In this document: positions 1 through 7,988 of the stretch, piece after piece
Position numbering within the stretch: the first letter of the stretch is position 1
How the letters are laid out: every line of letters starts with the position of its first letter
DNA from: Sulfurimonas sp.
GTDB lineage: Bacteria > Campylobacterota > Campylobacteria > Campylobacterales > Sulfurimonadaceae
Length of the DNA: 64,000 bases
Direction: 5' to 3'
Assembly: GCA_027063505.1 (NCBI GenBank)
Contig: JAMORO010000061.1
Coordinates: 1-64,000, forward strand
Position numbers and translations under genes: made by a program
The notes under the pieces: model-generated
The model's input: the letters and a program-made list of their open reading frames with translations, nothing else
Told to the model about the DNA's origin: nothing
Database searches by the model: none

Positions 1-1
1 G

Positions 2-2683
2 ATGTACCATGTTGGTCGTCCAAATGAGAATGGTTTCGGTCACCGTGTACCACACTCAATGGGTTGTGATGGATATGATTCTCATACAAACATCTGTTCT
101 GCTGGTGCTCGTCAAGGCTCTATTCAGTGGGCGAATGATGATAGAAACTCGCCAGATTGGAAAAATGCTAAATTAGTATTCTTACAATCTTCACATGCTG
201 CAGATGCAGGTCACTACTTTCAACAATCAGCAGGTCTTATCGCTGAAGCACGTTCTAATGGTGCGAAAATGGTTGTTCTTGATCCACGTCTTTCAAACTC
301 TGCTGGTATTGCAGATCTTTGGATGCCAGTATGGCCAGGTACAGAGACTGCACTTTATCTTTATCTTGCAAACCGTGTTTTACATGAAAAAGATATTAAT
401 GGTGAAGATTTAGTTGATCATGAGTTCGTGGAGAACTGGATTAACTGGGATCGTCTAATGGCAGACAGTGAGTATATTAAAAAACTTAAAAATGAGTATG
501 GATATATTCAAACTATGCCAAAAGATAAATCTTATAAATCATTTATTGAAATGCTTAAAGAGATGTATGCTCCTTACACAAAAGAGTTTGTTACTAAAGA
601 GTGTAAAATCGAAGGTTATGAAGATAAACTAGATGAACTTTTCGATATGTATATCGATGCTGGTAGTAAAATTGCTACTTATATCTGGCGTTCAGGTCCT
701 ATTGCTCACCGTGGTGGTTGGATGATTGCACGTTCTGCATTTTTAAGTTTAGCACTTCGTGGAGCACTTCGTGGTGATATTGGTGGTACTTCATGGCACC
801 ACTGGCATGAAATTTCTGTAGCTGGTAAAGGTGAGAAATCAACTGTATCAGGTGAACGTCCAGCGAAAGTTGATGTTTGGAATGAGATTGCATGGCCACC
901 TGAGTATCCACTCTCTTCATATGAGATGAGTATGTTAATGCCTCACCTTCTTATGGATACAGAGTGGCAACAAAAATGGAAGAAAAAAGGGCTTAACATC
1001 CCTACAAAACTTTCAGTATGGTTCCCACGTATGTACAATCCAGTTTGGATTAACCCTGATGGTTTCCGTTGGATAGAGCTTCTTAAAGATGAGAAAAAAG
1101 TTGAACTAACGTTTAATCTTTCTCCAACTTGGTCTGAAACTAACTGGTACTGTGATTATATCCTTCCAGTTGGACTTGCAGGTGAGAGAAATGATCAACA
1201 ATCAACTCCATCTAAACCAGAGCAACGTATAGAGTTCCGTCAAGCAGTTGTCCGTGTTGCAGCTGAGAGAATGGGATGGAAAGCAAAAGATCCAACTCGT
1301 GCTACACTTGAAGCACACATGAAATTTGGTCTTGGTGAAGTTTGGGAAGAGTCAGAATTTTGGCCAAACATCATGGTTCATCATATTGATCCAAAAGGTG
1401 ATTTAGGTATTAGAAAATACTGGGCAAGTAAAAAAGATCCAACTCGTGCTGTAACAGTGCCAGAGTGGTTTGATGCTGCTATGAGTCTTTTACCAAACCT
1501 TTTTAAAGAAGCAAAAGCTATGTACCCAGATGCTGAATTCCCAGTATATGATTACATGAGTGTACATGGTGCATGGACAGAGAAAAAAGATGTTTATAAA
1601 CCTCAAGAGGAAGAACTTAAAATTGATCGTGATTTTGTTTATGCTCACGGTAAAAAGTATCCTCGTAGAGAAGTTACTCAAGATGAGTATGGTGCATTAT
1701 GGATAGAACATGATGGACGTAAGCACTCTATTGGTGTTGAAATCGATGGTAAATTCCACGAAGGTTTCCACACTCTAAGTAAAAAACTTGAGTTCTACTC
1801 TGAGTGGTTTGCTGAGTGGAAATGGCCAGAGTATGCTATTCCTATCTACCCAAGAACAGCAGAAGAACGTAAAAAAATGGTTCACCTTGTAACTCAAGTT
1901 CACCATGACTTTATGCAAAATGATAATGAGTTTGCTTTAAATACAGTATTTAGACTGCCGTATAATATTCATACTCGTTCTGTGAACTCTAAGCACCTTA
2001 TGGAAATCTCTCAGAACCATAATCCAGTTTGGATTAATACTGAAGATGCTGACCGTTTAGGAATCAAACGTGGTGATGCTATTAAAGTGAAGATTACAGA
2101 TACTGTATCTAATCTTGATTCAGGTTATTTCATCGCTATGGCTGTTCCAACTGAAGCTACAATGCCGGGTGTTCTTGCTAACTCTCACCATGCTGGTCGT
2201 TGGAAACTCGTTGAGTCTGTAAATATTCCAGGATTTGAGCATAAACTTGGTGTTATGGGTATTGGTTCTCCAACTTATGAGCTTAAAATGGATGGTAAAG
2301 TGGGTACACTTAAACCAACTAAAGGTATTCATCCTCGTCACGATATCTGGAGATTTAAAGAGTTTAATAAAGATCTTGATAATATCTGGTGGGATGGTCT
2401 TTCAGGTTCATGGCAAAATGCTGTTGCACCTACTCATGCTGACCCTATTGCAGGTAACCATGCATGGCACCAAAAAGTTATTATAGAGAAAGCTGGTCCT
2501 GATGATAAAATCGGTGATATTTCAGTGAACTATGAAAATAACTTTAAAACATATCAAGCATGGAGAGATAAACTGACTCGTCCACTTGAAACTGGTGATG
2601 TTTTACGTCGTCCACAACATATTAAACGTCCAGCTGTTCCGCTTTCAAACAAAGCTTATGCAGTAGAAATTAAAGACGCTTAA
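2..2683 (+). CDS. Molybdopterin oxidoreductase catalytic subunit, 5' truncated
   Basis: Large subunit of a DMSO-reductase-family molybdoenzyme. Visible are the middle and the C-terminal half. An early segment (NICSAGAR, about residue 30) lies where the Mo-ligand region of the family is found. It is followed by a Rossmann-like cofactor segment (VVLDPRLSN, then PGTETAL). A C-terminal dinucleotide-binding domain spans roughly residues 640-790 (WINTEDADRLGIKRGD, then NSHHAGRW). The N-terminal 4Fe-4S domain and any Tat signal are missing, so the gene starts before the window and the ATG at base 2 is probably internal. The stop is TAA at 2681-2683. A TorD-like chaperone and a ferredoxin follow on the same strand, which is the normal arrangement for such an enzyme. 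The substrate cannot be assigned from sequence alone: formate, sulfur-oxyanion, arsenic and hydroxylase-type members remain possible. The family call is firm and the specificity is unknown. Confidence 0.88.
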   Translation: MYHVGRPNENGFGHRVPHSMGCDGYDSHTNICSAGARQGSIQWANDDRNSPDWKNAKLVFLQSSHAADAGHYFQQSAGLIAEARSNGAKMVVLDPRLSNSAGIADLWMPVWPGTETALYLYLANRVLHEKDINGEDLVDHEFVENWINWDRLMADSEYIKKLKNEYGYIQTMPKDKSYKSFIEMLKEMYAPYTKEFVTKECKIEGYEDKLDELFDMYIDAGSKIATYIWRSGPIAHRGGWMIARSAFLSLALRGALRGDIGGTSWHHWHEISVAGKGEKSTVSGERPAKVDVWNEIAWPPEYPLSSYEMSMLMPHLLMDTEWQQKWKKKGLNIPTKLSVWFPRMYNPVWINPDGFRWIELLKDEKKVELTFNLSPTWSETNWYCDYILPVGLAGERNDQQSTPSKPEQRIEFRQAVVRVAAERMGWKAKDPTRATLEAHMKFGLGEVWEESEFWPNIMVHHIDPKGDLGIRKYWASKKDPTRAVTVPEWFDAAMSLLPNLFKEAKAMYPDAEFPVYDYMSVHGAWTEKKDVYKPQEEELKIDRDFVYAHGKKYPRREVTQDEYGALWIEHDGRKHSIGVEIDGKFHEGFHTLSKKLEFYSEWFAEWKWPEYAIPIYPRTAEERKKMVHLVTQVHHDFMQNDNEFALNTVFRLPYNIHTRSVNSKHLMEISQNHNPVWINTEDADRLGIKRGDAIKVKITDTVSNLDSGYFIAMAVPTEATMPGVLANSHHAGRWKLVESVNIPGFEHKLGVMGIGSPTYELKMDGKVGTLKPTKGIHPRHDIWRFKEFNKDLDNIWWDGLSGSWQNAVAPTHADPIAGNHAWHQKVIIEKAGPDDKIGDISVNYENNFKTYQAWRDKLTRPLETGDVLRRPQHIKRPAVPLSNKAYAVEIKDA

Positions 2684-2694
2684 GTCTATGTCGT

Positions 2695-2716
2695 AAGCCC
2701 TCTTTTAGAGGTGCTT
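2695..2716 (+). other. Intercistronic RNA hairpin
   Basis: AAGC+CCTCT, loop TTT, AGAGG, bulged T, GCTT forms a 9-bp stem 12 bases after the stop of the molybdoenzyme gene. No T-run follows, so this is more likely a processing or mRNA-stability element, or a partial terminator, than a full terminator. It could give the catalytic subunit a higher expression level than the downstream chaperone. That role is inferred. Confidence 0.4.
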
Positions 2717-2810
2717 CGATATACTCACTCAAAATGACTCATTGCTTAATTTATTAATTTTTTAATATAAATTACTCAAGAAGTTATAATAATCCAAAGG
2801 AATTTTTTTA

Positions 2811-3461
2811 ATGCAAGATGTACTTACAAACCAAGAAGCACGTATAAATATTTATGCTCTACTCTCACGTTTACTTATGAATGAAGTTGATGAAGAGCTT
2901 TTAAAAACAATAGAAAATGATGAAAATATGATGGCCTTTTTCCCAAGTTATGCAAAATGGGGACGTCGTGATGAGATGGATCATAAAACACTTATTGAGA
3001 GTTATCTTAATGTAGATTTTACAAATCTTTTTTTACTTCATATGACTCCTTATGAGTCTTTCTACTGTAGAGAAGATCAGATGATGGAAACTGCAGGCGA
3101 AAATCCTGTACTTCAAGTCTTTAATGATCATGACTTTAGAGTAGACCTTGGTAAAGCGAGAGCTGTGAGTGTGGATCATATTGGGATTGAGTTTGAGTTT
3201 ATGTATATGCTCTGTGATGCTGAAAAGAAAGCACTTCTTGATGCTAATAAAGAGACTGCCTGTGAAATAGCAAAAATTCAGCAAAAATTCTTAAAAGAGC
3301 ATCTTTTAGAGTGGGCTCCAATGTTCTTACTCAATGTTAAAAGTGAAGCTGGGACAGCATTATATTTTGATCTTGCTGATTTAGCTTTAGAGTTTATGAT
3401 GAGTGATTATGAATATTTATGTGAATTTATTCAAGATGGGAAATGTAACTACGAAGCATGA
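2811..3461 (+). CDS. TorD-like molybdoenzyme chaperone
   Basis: A 216-residue, probably all-helical cytoplasmic protein of the TorD/DmsD/NarJ type. These proteins bind the signal peptide and apo form of one molybdoenzyme and hold it for cofactor insertion. The family shape is visible: N-terminal INIYALLSRLL, a central MTPYESFY stretch (the position of the family's conserved PYxS segment) and a C-terminal DLALEFMMSDYEYL helix. Length is typical (about 200). The start is supported by AAAGGA ten bases upstream. It follows the catalytic subunit and overlaps the next gene by four bases (ATGA), so it is almost certainly the dedicated chaperone of that enzyme. Confidence 0.8.
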   Translation: MQDVLTNQEARINIYALLSRLLMNEVDEELLKTIENDENMMAFFPSYAKWGRRDEMDHKTLIESYLNVDFTNLFLLHMTPYESFYCREDQMMETAGENPVLQVFNDHDFRVDLGKARAVSVDHIGIEFEFMYMLCDAEKKALLDANKETACEIAKIQQKFLKEHLLEWAPMFLLNVKSEAGTALYFDLADLALEFMMSDYEYLCEFIQDGKCNYEA

Positions 3462-4561
3462 GCCTTTTAACCCTAGATATAGCAAAGTGTGTAAGAACTA
3501 CAAATAAGTTTTCTGAGTGTGTCGAGTGTGTGAATGCTTGCCCTGTTGCAACTATTAAAATAGATGAGCAACTGCCTTCTTTTGTACCAAATGATTGTGT
3601 TGGGTGTGGAGGATGTTTAGCCGCTTGTCCAAGTAGTGCTTACAAACTTGATGACTTTAATGCTATAAATTTTATGTTTTCATATTTAGAATCAGAGAGG
3701 GAGAGTATCTCTTGTAAAGAGGATGAAATTCCTTGTCTTGCAGCTTTAAATGTGGAAGAGATTTTAAGTATGTCTCTGCTTACTTCAAAAGAGATTCTTT
3801 TTGATAGATCTCACTGTAGTGAGTGTGAAATTGCAAAAGTAAATCTAAGTATTATAGAAAAGAGAGTCGAAGAGGTTAACTTTCTCCTTGAAGCGATGGA
3901 AGTTGAAAAATCTGTTCGCTTTGAAGTCCTAGAGTCTATGGAAGTAGTAAAAAATAGTGATACAGCAAGTCGAAGAGATTTTCTTTCAAAAGCATCTATT
4001 AAAGAAGCTGCAAAAGCGAAGCATAAGTTTGACAATAGTGTAGAAGCTCTTGATGAAGAGTTAAAAGAACATACTGCTACTGTAGAAGATATTCAAAGTA
4101 TAAGAAATAAAGTGGTTCCAGATAGAAGAAAGCTTCTTAAAATGGCTATGAAAAGAGCAGGAGTACCTGAAAAATTTCATGTTATAGAGAGTGAAGATAT
4201 CTCTTTTATCTCTCAAAAAGTTTTAGATGAAGAGAGCTGTACAAACTGCCAGATGTGTTACCGCATCTGTCCAACGGGAGCACTTAGCTCCGATAAGTAT
4301 GGCGGATTTATAGCATTTGATGCATTTAGCTGTATAAAGTGTACATCGTGTCATGATGTGTGTGAACCAAATTCACTGACAATAAAACCGACATTTAATC
4401 TCAAAGAGCTTTTTGAACCAAAGCAAGAGATACTTGTAAAGTTTAGTGTAAAACGGTGTGATGAGTGTGGTATGCCATTTGTATATCGTAGTGGTGAAGT
4501 GATGTGTACACGTTGTCGCATTGAAGAGGAAGAAGCAAATACATTATGGGGAATTAAGTAA
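3458..4561 (+). CDS. Multi-cluster 4Fe-4S ferredoxin with zinc-ribbon tail
   Basis: A 367-residue iron-sulfur protein, probably the electron-transfer partner or a maturation partner of the upstream molybdoenzyme. The N-terminal domain has CxxCxxxCP near residue 21 and CVGCGGCLAACP near 46. A central region has scattered cysteines (SCKEDEIPC, CSEC) and a helical stretch. The C-terminal domain has CTNCQMCYRICP and CIKCTSCHDVCE. The end carries a rubredoxin- or zinc-ribbon-like CDECG...CTRC pair. About residue 171 there is an internal SRRDFL, which resembles a Tat consensus but is in mid-protein. No N-terminal signal is seen, so the protein is predicted cytoplasmic. The start overlaps the chaperone stop (ATGA). 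Two-domain ferredoxins of this layout occur near epsilonproteobacterial molybdoenzymes; the exact role is inferred. Confidence 0.75.
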   Translation: MSLLTLDIAKCVRTTNKFSECVECVNACPVATIKIDEQLPSFVPNDCVGCGGCLAACPSSAYKLDDFNAINFMFSYLESERESISCKEDEIPCLAALNVEEILSMSLLTSKEILFDRSHCSECEIAKVNLSIIEKRVEEVNFLLEAMEVEKSVRFEVLESMEVVKNSDTASRRDFLSKASIKEAAKAKHKFDNSVEALDEELKEHTATVEDIQSIRNKVVPDRRKLLKMAMKRAGVPEKFHVIESEDISFISQKVLDEESCTNCQMCYRICPTGALSSDKYGGFIAFDAFSCIKCTSCHDVCEPNSLTIKPTFNLKELFEPKQEILVKFSVKRCDECGMPFVYRSGEVMCTRCRIEEEEANTLWGIK

Positions 4562-4989
4562 TGAGTGAAATAATGAGTGCACCAGAGACAATGAATGCCG
4601 ATAACATTATCTCTAAAAAAACAAAACTGTTTGGACTTATCGGTGAAAAAGCAGGTACAAACAATCTTTTTGCAATGATAAATAGACTTATAAAAGCAAA
4701 TAGTGTAGATGCAATGATAATCCCGATGAATATTCGTGAAGATGATTTTTACTTTACAGTTGCAAATATGAAAAAGTCTCATGTTGATGGGGCTTATATA
4801 GAAGAGGAGTTTCAGAGTGCTGTTCTTGATCTGCTTGACTATAAAGATGAGATAGTAGAAGTATACAATCGCTGTGACTTTGTTGTTAAAGAGGGTGAAA
4901 TACTTCGAGGCTTTCTACTAGAGAAGAATGATGTTAGTTCTAAAGAGGAACTTGCACAGATGATATATGAAGAAATTATAAAGGACTAA
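4561..4989 (+). CDS. Stand-alone AroE-like (shikimate dehydrogenase N-domain) protein
   Basis: A 142-residue protein. From about residue 22 it follows the order of the shikimate dehydrogenase substrate-binding domain: KLFGLIGEKAG (AroE: xxGVIGxPxxHS), then a helix, VDAMIIPMNI (AroE: VYxPFxV), then LLDYKDEIVEVYNRCDFVV and GEILRGF (AroE: LDxLxxxAxxIGAVNTVV, GxLxGYNTD). It stops there: the NAD(P)-binding Rossmann domain is absent. The AroE NVTIPYK segment with the catalytic lysine is replaced by VDGAYIEEEF. It is therefore unlikely to be a dehydrogenase. Start and stop overlap the neighbours (TAATG with the ferredoxin), so it is translated as part of the molybdoenzyme operon. A binding or scaffold role is only a guess. 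The similarity was read by eye. Confidence 0.6.
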   Translation: MSEIMSAPETMNADNIISKKTKLFGLIGEKAGTNNLFAMINRLIKANSVDAMIIPMNIREDDFYFTVANMKKSHVDGAYIEEEFQSAVLDLLDYKDEIVEVYNRCDFVVKEGEILRGFLLEKNDVSSKEELAQMIYEEIIKD

Positions 4990-4991
4990 CT

Positions 4992-5453
4992 ATGAATGAA
5001 AACGATGTAAGTGATTTTAGAAATGAATTTGAGGCAATGAAAAAGCATGCCTTTGATAACTGTGCAGATGGTGAATGTGAAACACCTCAAGAATCATTTG
5101 ATGATTATCCTGACTATGTACGTGCAATATATGCAGAGATAATGCCTCCTGTTAAGAGTGGTGTTTACTTCTCTCGTTGGGATATTAAGGGTATGGCTGC
5201 TGAGCTTGATGAGCACATAGTTATGGATACTCGTGAGCGTATGTTTCAACACTATATGCGTTTTATTGGAAACCGTAAAGAGATGGAAGATGTTATTGGT
5301 GAGTTTAACAAACATATGGATATGAAGTGTGAACTCTATCGTGAATACTCAGAAAAGTATCCATCCACAAAAGAGATTTTTGATGCTAAAATCAAGAAAA
5401 CTGATCGTTCAAAAGAGTTTTTACAAAAAATGCTTGTGGATTTTTTTAGTTAA
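4992..5453 (+). CDS. Unknown protein of molybdoenzyme operon
   Basis: A 153-residue acidic, probably helical and soluble protein that I do not recognise. An N-terminal NCADGEC pair of cysteines could bind metal. The rest is rich in charged residues (WDIKGMAAELDEH, RFIGNRKEMEDVIGEF). An AAGGA ribosome-binding site overlaps the end of the AroE-like gene and the gap is two bases, so this is the last cistron of the operon. The terminator at 5473 follows. A small accessory or assembly factor for the enzyme is a reasonable but unproven reading. Confidence 0.6.
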   Translation: MNENDVSDFRNEFEAMKKHAFDNCADGECETPQESFDDYPDYVRAIYAEIMPPVKSGVYFSRWDIKGMAAELDEHIVMDTRERMFQHYMRFIGNRKEMEDVIGEFNKHMDMKCELYREYSEKYPSTKEIFDAKIKKTDRSKEFLQKMLVDFFS

Positions 5454-5472
5454 TTATCTTTAGATTTTAAAT

Positions 5473-5509
5473 GGATAAGAGGGATACTCTTATCCCCCCC
5501 CCCTTTTTT
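5473..5509 (+). terminator. Terminator of molybdoenzyme operon with C10-T6 tract
   Basis: GGATAAGA, loop GGGATAC, TCTTATCC is a perfect 8-bp stem 20 bases after the last stop of the plus-strand operon. It runs into ten Cs (5494-5503) and six Ts (5504-5509). The T-run supports intrinsic termination of the plus-strand operon. The opposite-strand FmdE gene ends inside the T-run, so the hairpin can also act on its transcript. Confidence 0.75.
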
Positions 5510-6095
5510 ATACTATATCTATAACTTTATCTGCATTATCAAACACTGTTTTTACCATCTCTTGAAAACGAACAGGAAAACTTTCTATATCTTCCTTTTT
5601 TGCATCAGCTTTTATGGCAGACATTAAAATAGCCATAGGATTTACTACTCTTTGTGGTCTGTAATTTACACCAACTTTTTTGCCTGTGTCTAAACGAGTA
5701 AAGCAGACATCACTCTCTATATCTGCACTATAAAAGAGTAGTTCTCTTCGCTTGTATTTACCAGTTGGAATACCTCCAAAACCGTAGTCAGTAGTAGCTC
5801 CAGTGATATTAGAGAGAACACATCCAACAACACCAGCATTCTCCTCTGTAGGCGATTTTTTTATCTCTACTTTTATCTCCCCTCGTTGTGGGAGAGTGTC
5901 GCCGTAGAGAGCCTTTAGCCCTTTAAGTGCTATAAGATAAGCACCTGAAACTGTACCACAACTATGTCCAGCAGATTTAACGATGTCAGCATAAGAGAAG
6001 TCTAAAATACCATCATCATTTACACCCAGAAATTTACTTAAGTCATCATAGAGAACTATTTTCTCTATATCATCAAAAAAAGATAAGTATTTCAT
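5508..6095 (-). CDS. FmdE-domain protein
   Basis: A 195-residue protein related to the FmdE domain (tungsten formylmethanofuran dehydrogenase subunit E family). The hallmark GHxC motif is GHSCGTVSG near residue 43, followed by GLKALYGD and a VVGCVLSNITGATTDYGFGG core with a second cysteine, as in other FmdE domains. There is no signal peptide, no membrane segment and no extra zinc finger. The start is certain, with a strong AGGAGGT seven bases upstream of ATG. It is the last gene of the tolC-hlyD-ftsX-ATPase operon. The organism is unlikely to make methanofuran, so a metal- or pterin-linked role is the usual suspicion for bacterial FmdE proteins. The function is unknown. Confidence 0.75.
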   Translation of the reverse strand: MKYLSFFDDIEKIVLYDDLSKFLGVNDDGILDFSYADIVKSAGHSCGTVSGAYLIALKGLKALYGDTLPQRGEIKVEIKKSPTEENAGVVGCVLSNITGATTDYGFGGIPTGKYKRRELLFYSADIESDVCFTRLDTGKKVGVNYRPQRVVNPMAILMSAIKADAKKEDIESFPVRFQEMVKTVFDNADKVIDIV

Positions 6096-6124
6096 TGTTT
6101 TTACCTCCTACATGGTATATATAT

Positions 6125-6841
6125 TTACAAAAGGTGTGAACCTTTGGGAACTACACTAGAGATAACTTTTTTATTTTCTATCTTTAAAATTCTGTCACAC
6201 AGCGGTAACATAGCCTCATCATGTGTGACCATAATGACTGCTACATTTTGCTCTATCGCGATGCGTTTAAGCATCTTCACTACTCCAACAGAGCGTTCCA
6301 TATCAAGAGCTGCTGTTGGCTCATCTGCTAAGATTATCTCAGGAGTGTTTGCTAAGGCTCTAGCAATTGCAACTCTCTGGTTTTGACCACCAGAGAGTTC
6401 TGATGGCTTAGCGTGTGCTTTGTCTCCTATGTCAAAGTAATCTAAAAGCTCCATAGCTTTCTTCTCAGATTCCTCTGTGCTAAGTCCATTTGTTTGAGGT
6501 ACTAAAGTTACATTTTCTATAACATTTAAGAAGGGAATGAGATAGTGTGCTTGAAAGATAAAACCAATCTTCTCACGTCGTATTTTACGTGTCTCTTTTG
6601 TGAGCCACTTGTTCTCATATACTTTTTCATCTCCAAGCCAGATAGTACCACTAGTAGGCTCTTCAACACATCCTATCATCATAAGAAGTGTTGTTTTTCC
6701 TGCACCACTTGGAGCGATGAGGGCTACAAGTTCACCCTTGTTTACCTCAAAAGAGGCACCATCTATAATATCTACACGGCTATCGCCACTTCCAAAACTC
6801 TTTACAAGGTTTTGGACTTTTATGCTCTGTTTTTTACTCAT
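6125..6841 (-). CDS. ABC transporter ATPase (LolD/MacB type)
   Basis: Nucleotide-binding subunit of an FtsX-type transporter. Walker A is APSGAGKTTL (the first G of the usual GPSG is A), Q-loop FQAHYL, signature LSGGQNQRVAIARAL, Walker B IILADEP followed by TAALD, and H-loop MVTHD. It is about 238 residues, as usual for LolD/MacB ATPases. The track starts at a GTG (6850). I prefer the ATG at 6841, which has AGGTGG at the right distance and begins one base after the permease stop. It pairs with the permease just upstream to energise export through the HlyD/TolC partners. Confidence 0.88.
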   Translation of the reverse strand: MSKKQSIKVQNLVKSFGSGDSRVDIIDGASFEVNKGELVALIAPSGAGKTTLLMMIGCVEEPTSGTIWLGDEKVYENKWLTKETRKIRREKIGFIFQAHYLIPFLNVIENVTLVPQTNGLSTEESEKKAMELLDYFDIGDKAHAKPSELSGGQNQRVAIARALANTPEIILADEPTAALDMERSVGVVKMLKRIAIEQNVAVIMVTHDEAMLPLCDRILKIENKKVISSVVPKGSHLL

Positions 6842-6842
6842 T

Positions 6843-7988
6843 TTAACCACCTATCGCTGCTGCAGGATCTGCACTGATTACTTTTTTCACACCTATAAAT
6901 GATGAAAGGATAGATGCTATTATGACAACTATAAAAAGCATCCAAGCATCAGGAAGTTCTAAAACAACTCTCTTTGGAAACTTTGAATAGATAAGATGTG
7001 AAAAAGCATTTCCAAATATAAAGGCTAAAAAACCTAAAAGAAGAGTCTCCTGCACAATCATCTTAATAATAATGCTATTGGGAATCCCAATAAGCTTCAT
7101 AATAGAGATCTCTTTCATCTTCTCCAATGTCATTGTGTAGATAATAAGAGCGATGATTATTGTTGAGACAACTACTAAGATTGCTGTAAAAAGACCTATC
7201 TGTTTAGAAGCTCTCTCTATAAGATTTTTAGTAAGTATATCTTTTTGTTCATCTGCTGTATAGACACTTTTATGTTTCCATCTTTTAATGCTTGCGGCAA
7301 CCTTATCTACATCATAGCCACTCTTTATAGTTGCAACAATGGTGTTGACCATATGCGCATCACCACCTTTAAGACCTCTAGCTCTATCGTTTCGTATACG
7401 AGCATTTGAGTAGAGAAACTGTAGCTCTTGGGCATCTTTGAGGCTTATGTATATAAGTGGATCACCACCTGAAGAAACAGTCCCATGAGTTATACCTACT
7501 ACTTTGTAAATATTTCGTCCTAAGTTCATACTCTCACCAAGTTCAAAGCCAAGGTTATCACTTACTACTACTTCATAGTGAGATCTTTTTAGTCCTCGCC
7601 CCTTGATGAGTCTCTCTTTACTTATAGCGTTTATATCACCAAAAGGATCAAAACCAAGAGCAACTACTCGAAGAGGTTTTGTAGGAGTTGGTATCTGAAT
7701 GTTTTGAAAAGTAAGTGCTGCTGTTTTATCTACTCCATCTATAGCAAGAAGAGTGTTTTTAAGATCTTCAGGAACACGTGAAGCATCTGCAAATGGCCCT
7801 AAAGTATTCTCTTGAACTACCCATACATCGACACTTAGATCTTTAAGGAGTGCTTCTGCATCAACAAGCATTCCTCGATAAACGCCAATCATAATAAGTA
7901 CAATCCCAAGAAGCATACCAACTCCCATGGCCGTAACAATGAACTTTCCAAGAGTATGAGAGATGTCTTTTTTTGCTAAATTAATCAT
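6843..7988 (-). CDS. FtsX/MacB-like ABC permease
   Basis: A 381-residue inner-membrane permease. An N-terminal membrane helix (about residues 15-40, VTAMGVGMLLGIVLIMIGV) is followed by a periplasmic domain (about 40-255). Three C-terminal helices form the FtsX domain (AILVVVSTIIIALIIYTM, ETLLLGFLAFIFGNAF, MLFIVVIIASILSSFIGV). This is the MacB/DevC/FtsX topology of type VII mechanotransmission transporters. It starts in a TAATG overlap with hlyD and is followed after one base by its ATPase. The substrate is not evident. Confidence 0.85.
   Translation of the reverse strand: MINLAKKDISHTLGKFIVTAMGVGMLLGIVLIMIGVYRGMLVDAEALLKDLSVDVWVVQENTLGPFADASRVPEDLKNTLLAIDGVDKTAALTFQNIQIPTPTKPLRVVALGFDPFGDINAISKERLIKGRGLKRSHYEVVVSDNLGFELGESMNLGRNIYKVVGITHGTVSSGGDPLIYISLKDAQELQFLYSNARIRNDRARGLKGGDAHMVNTIVATIKSGYDVDKVAASIKRWKHKSVYTADEQKDILTKNLIERASKQIGLFTAILVVVSTIIIALIIYTMTLEKMKEISIMKLIGIPNSIIIKMIVQETLLLGFLAFIFGNAFSHLIYSKFPKRVVLELPDAWMLFIVVIIASILSSFIGVKKVISADPAAAIGG

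Noticed and set aside
3968-3985. SRRDFL as a start of a separate Tat-exported protein
   Set aside because: It is in frame and internal, no start codon with a ribosome-binding site precedes it closely, and no hydrophobic signal core follows. Kept only as a possible fusion scar.
4351-4782. 143-residue minus-strand ORF
   Set aside because: Antisense to the ferredoxin and AroE-like genes, which have clear motifs, coupled starts and ribosome-binding sites. Shadow ORF.
5494-5503. Phase-variable reading frame at the C10 tract
   Set aside because: The tract lies outside both reading frames, so slippage cannot switch a protein on or off. Only a transcriptional effect remains possible.
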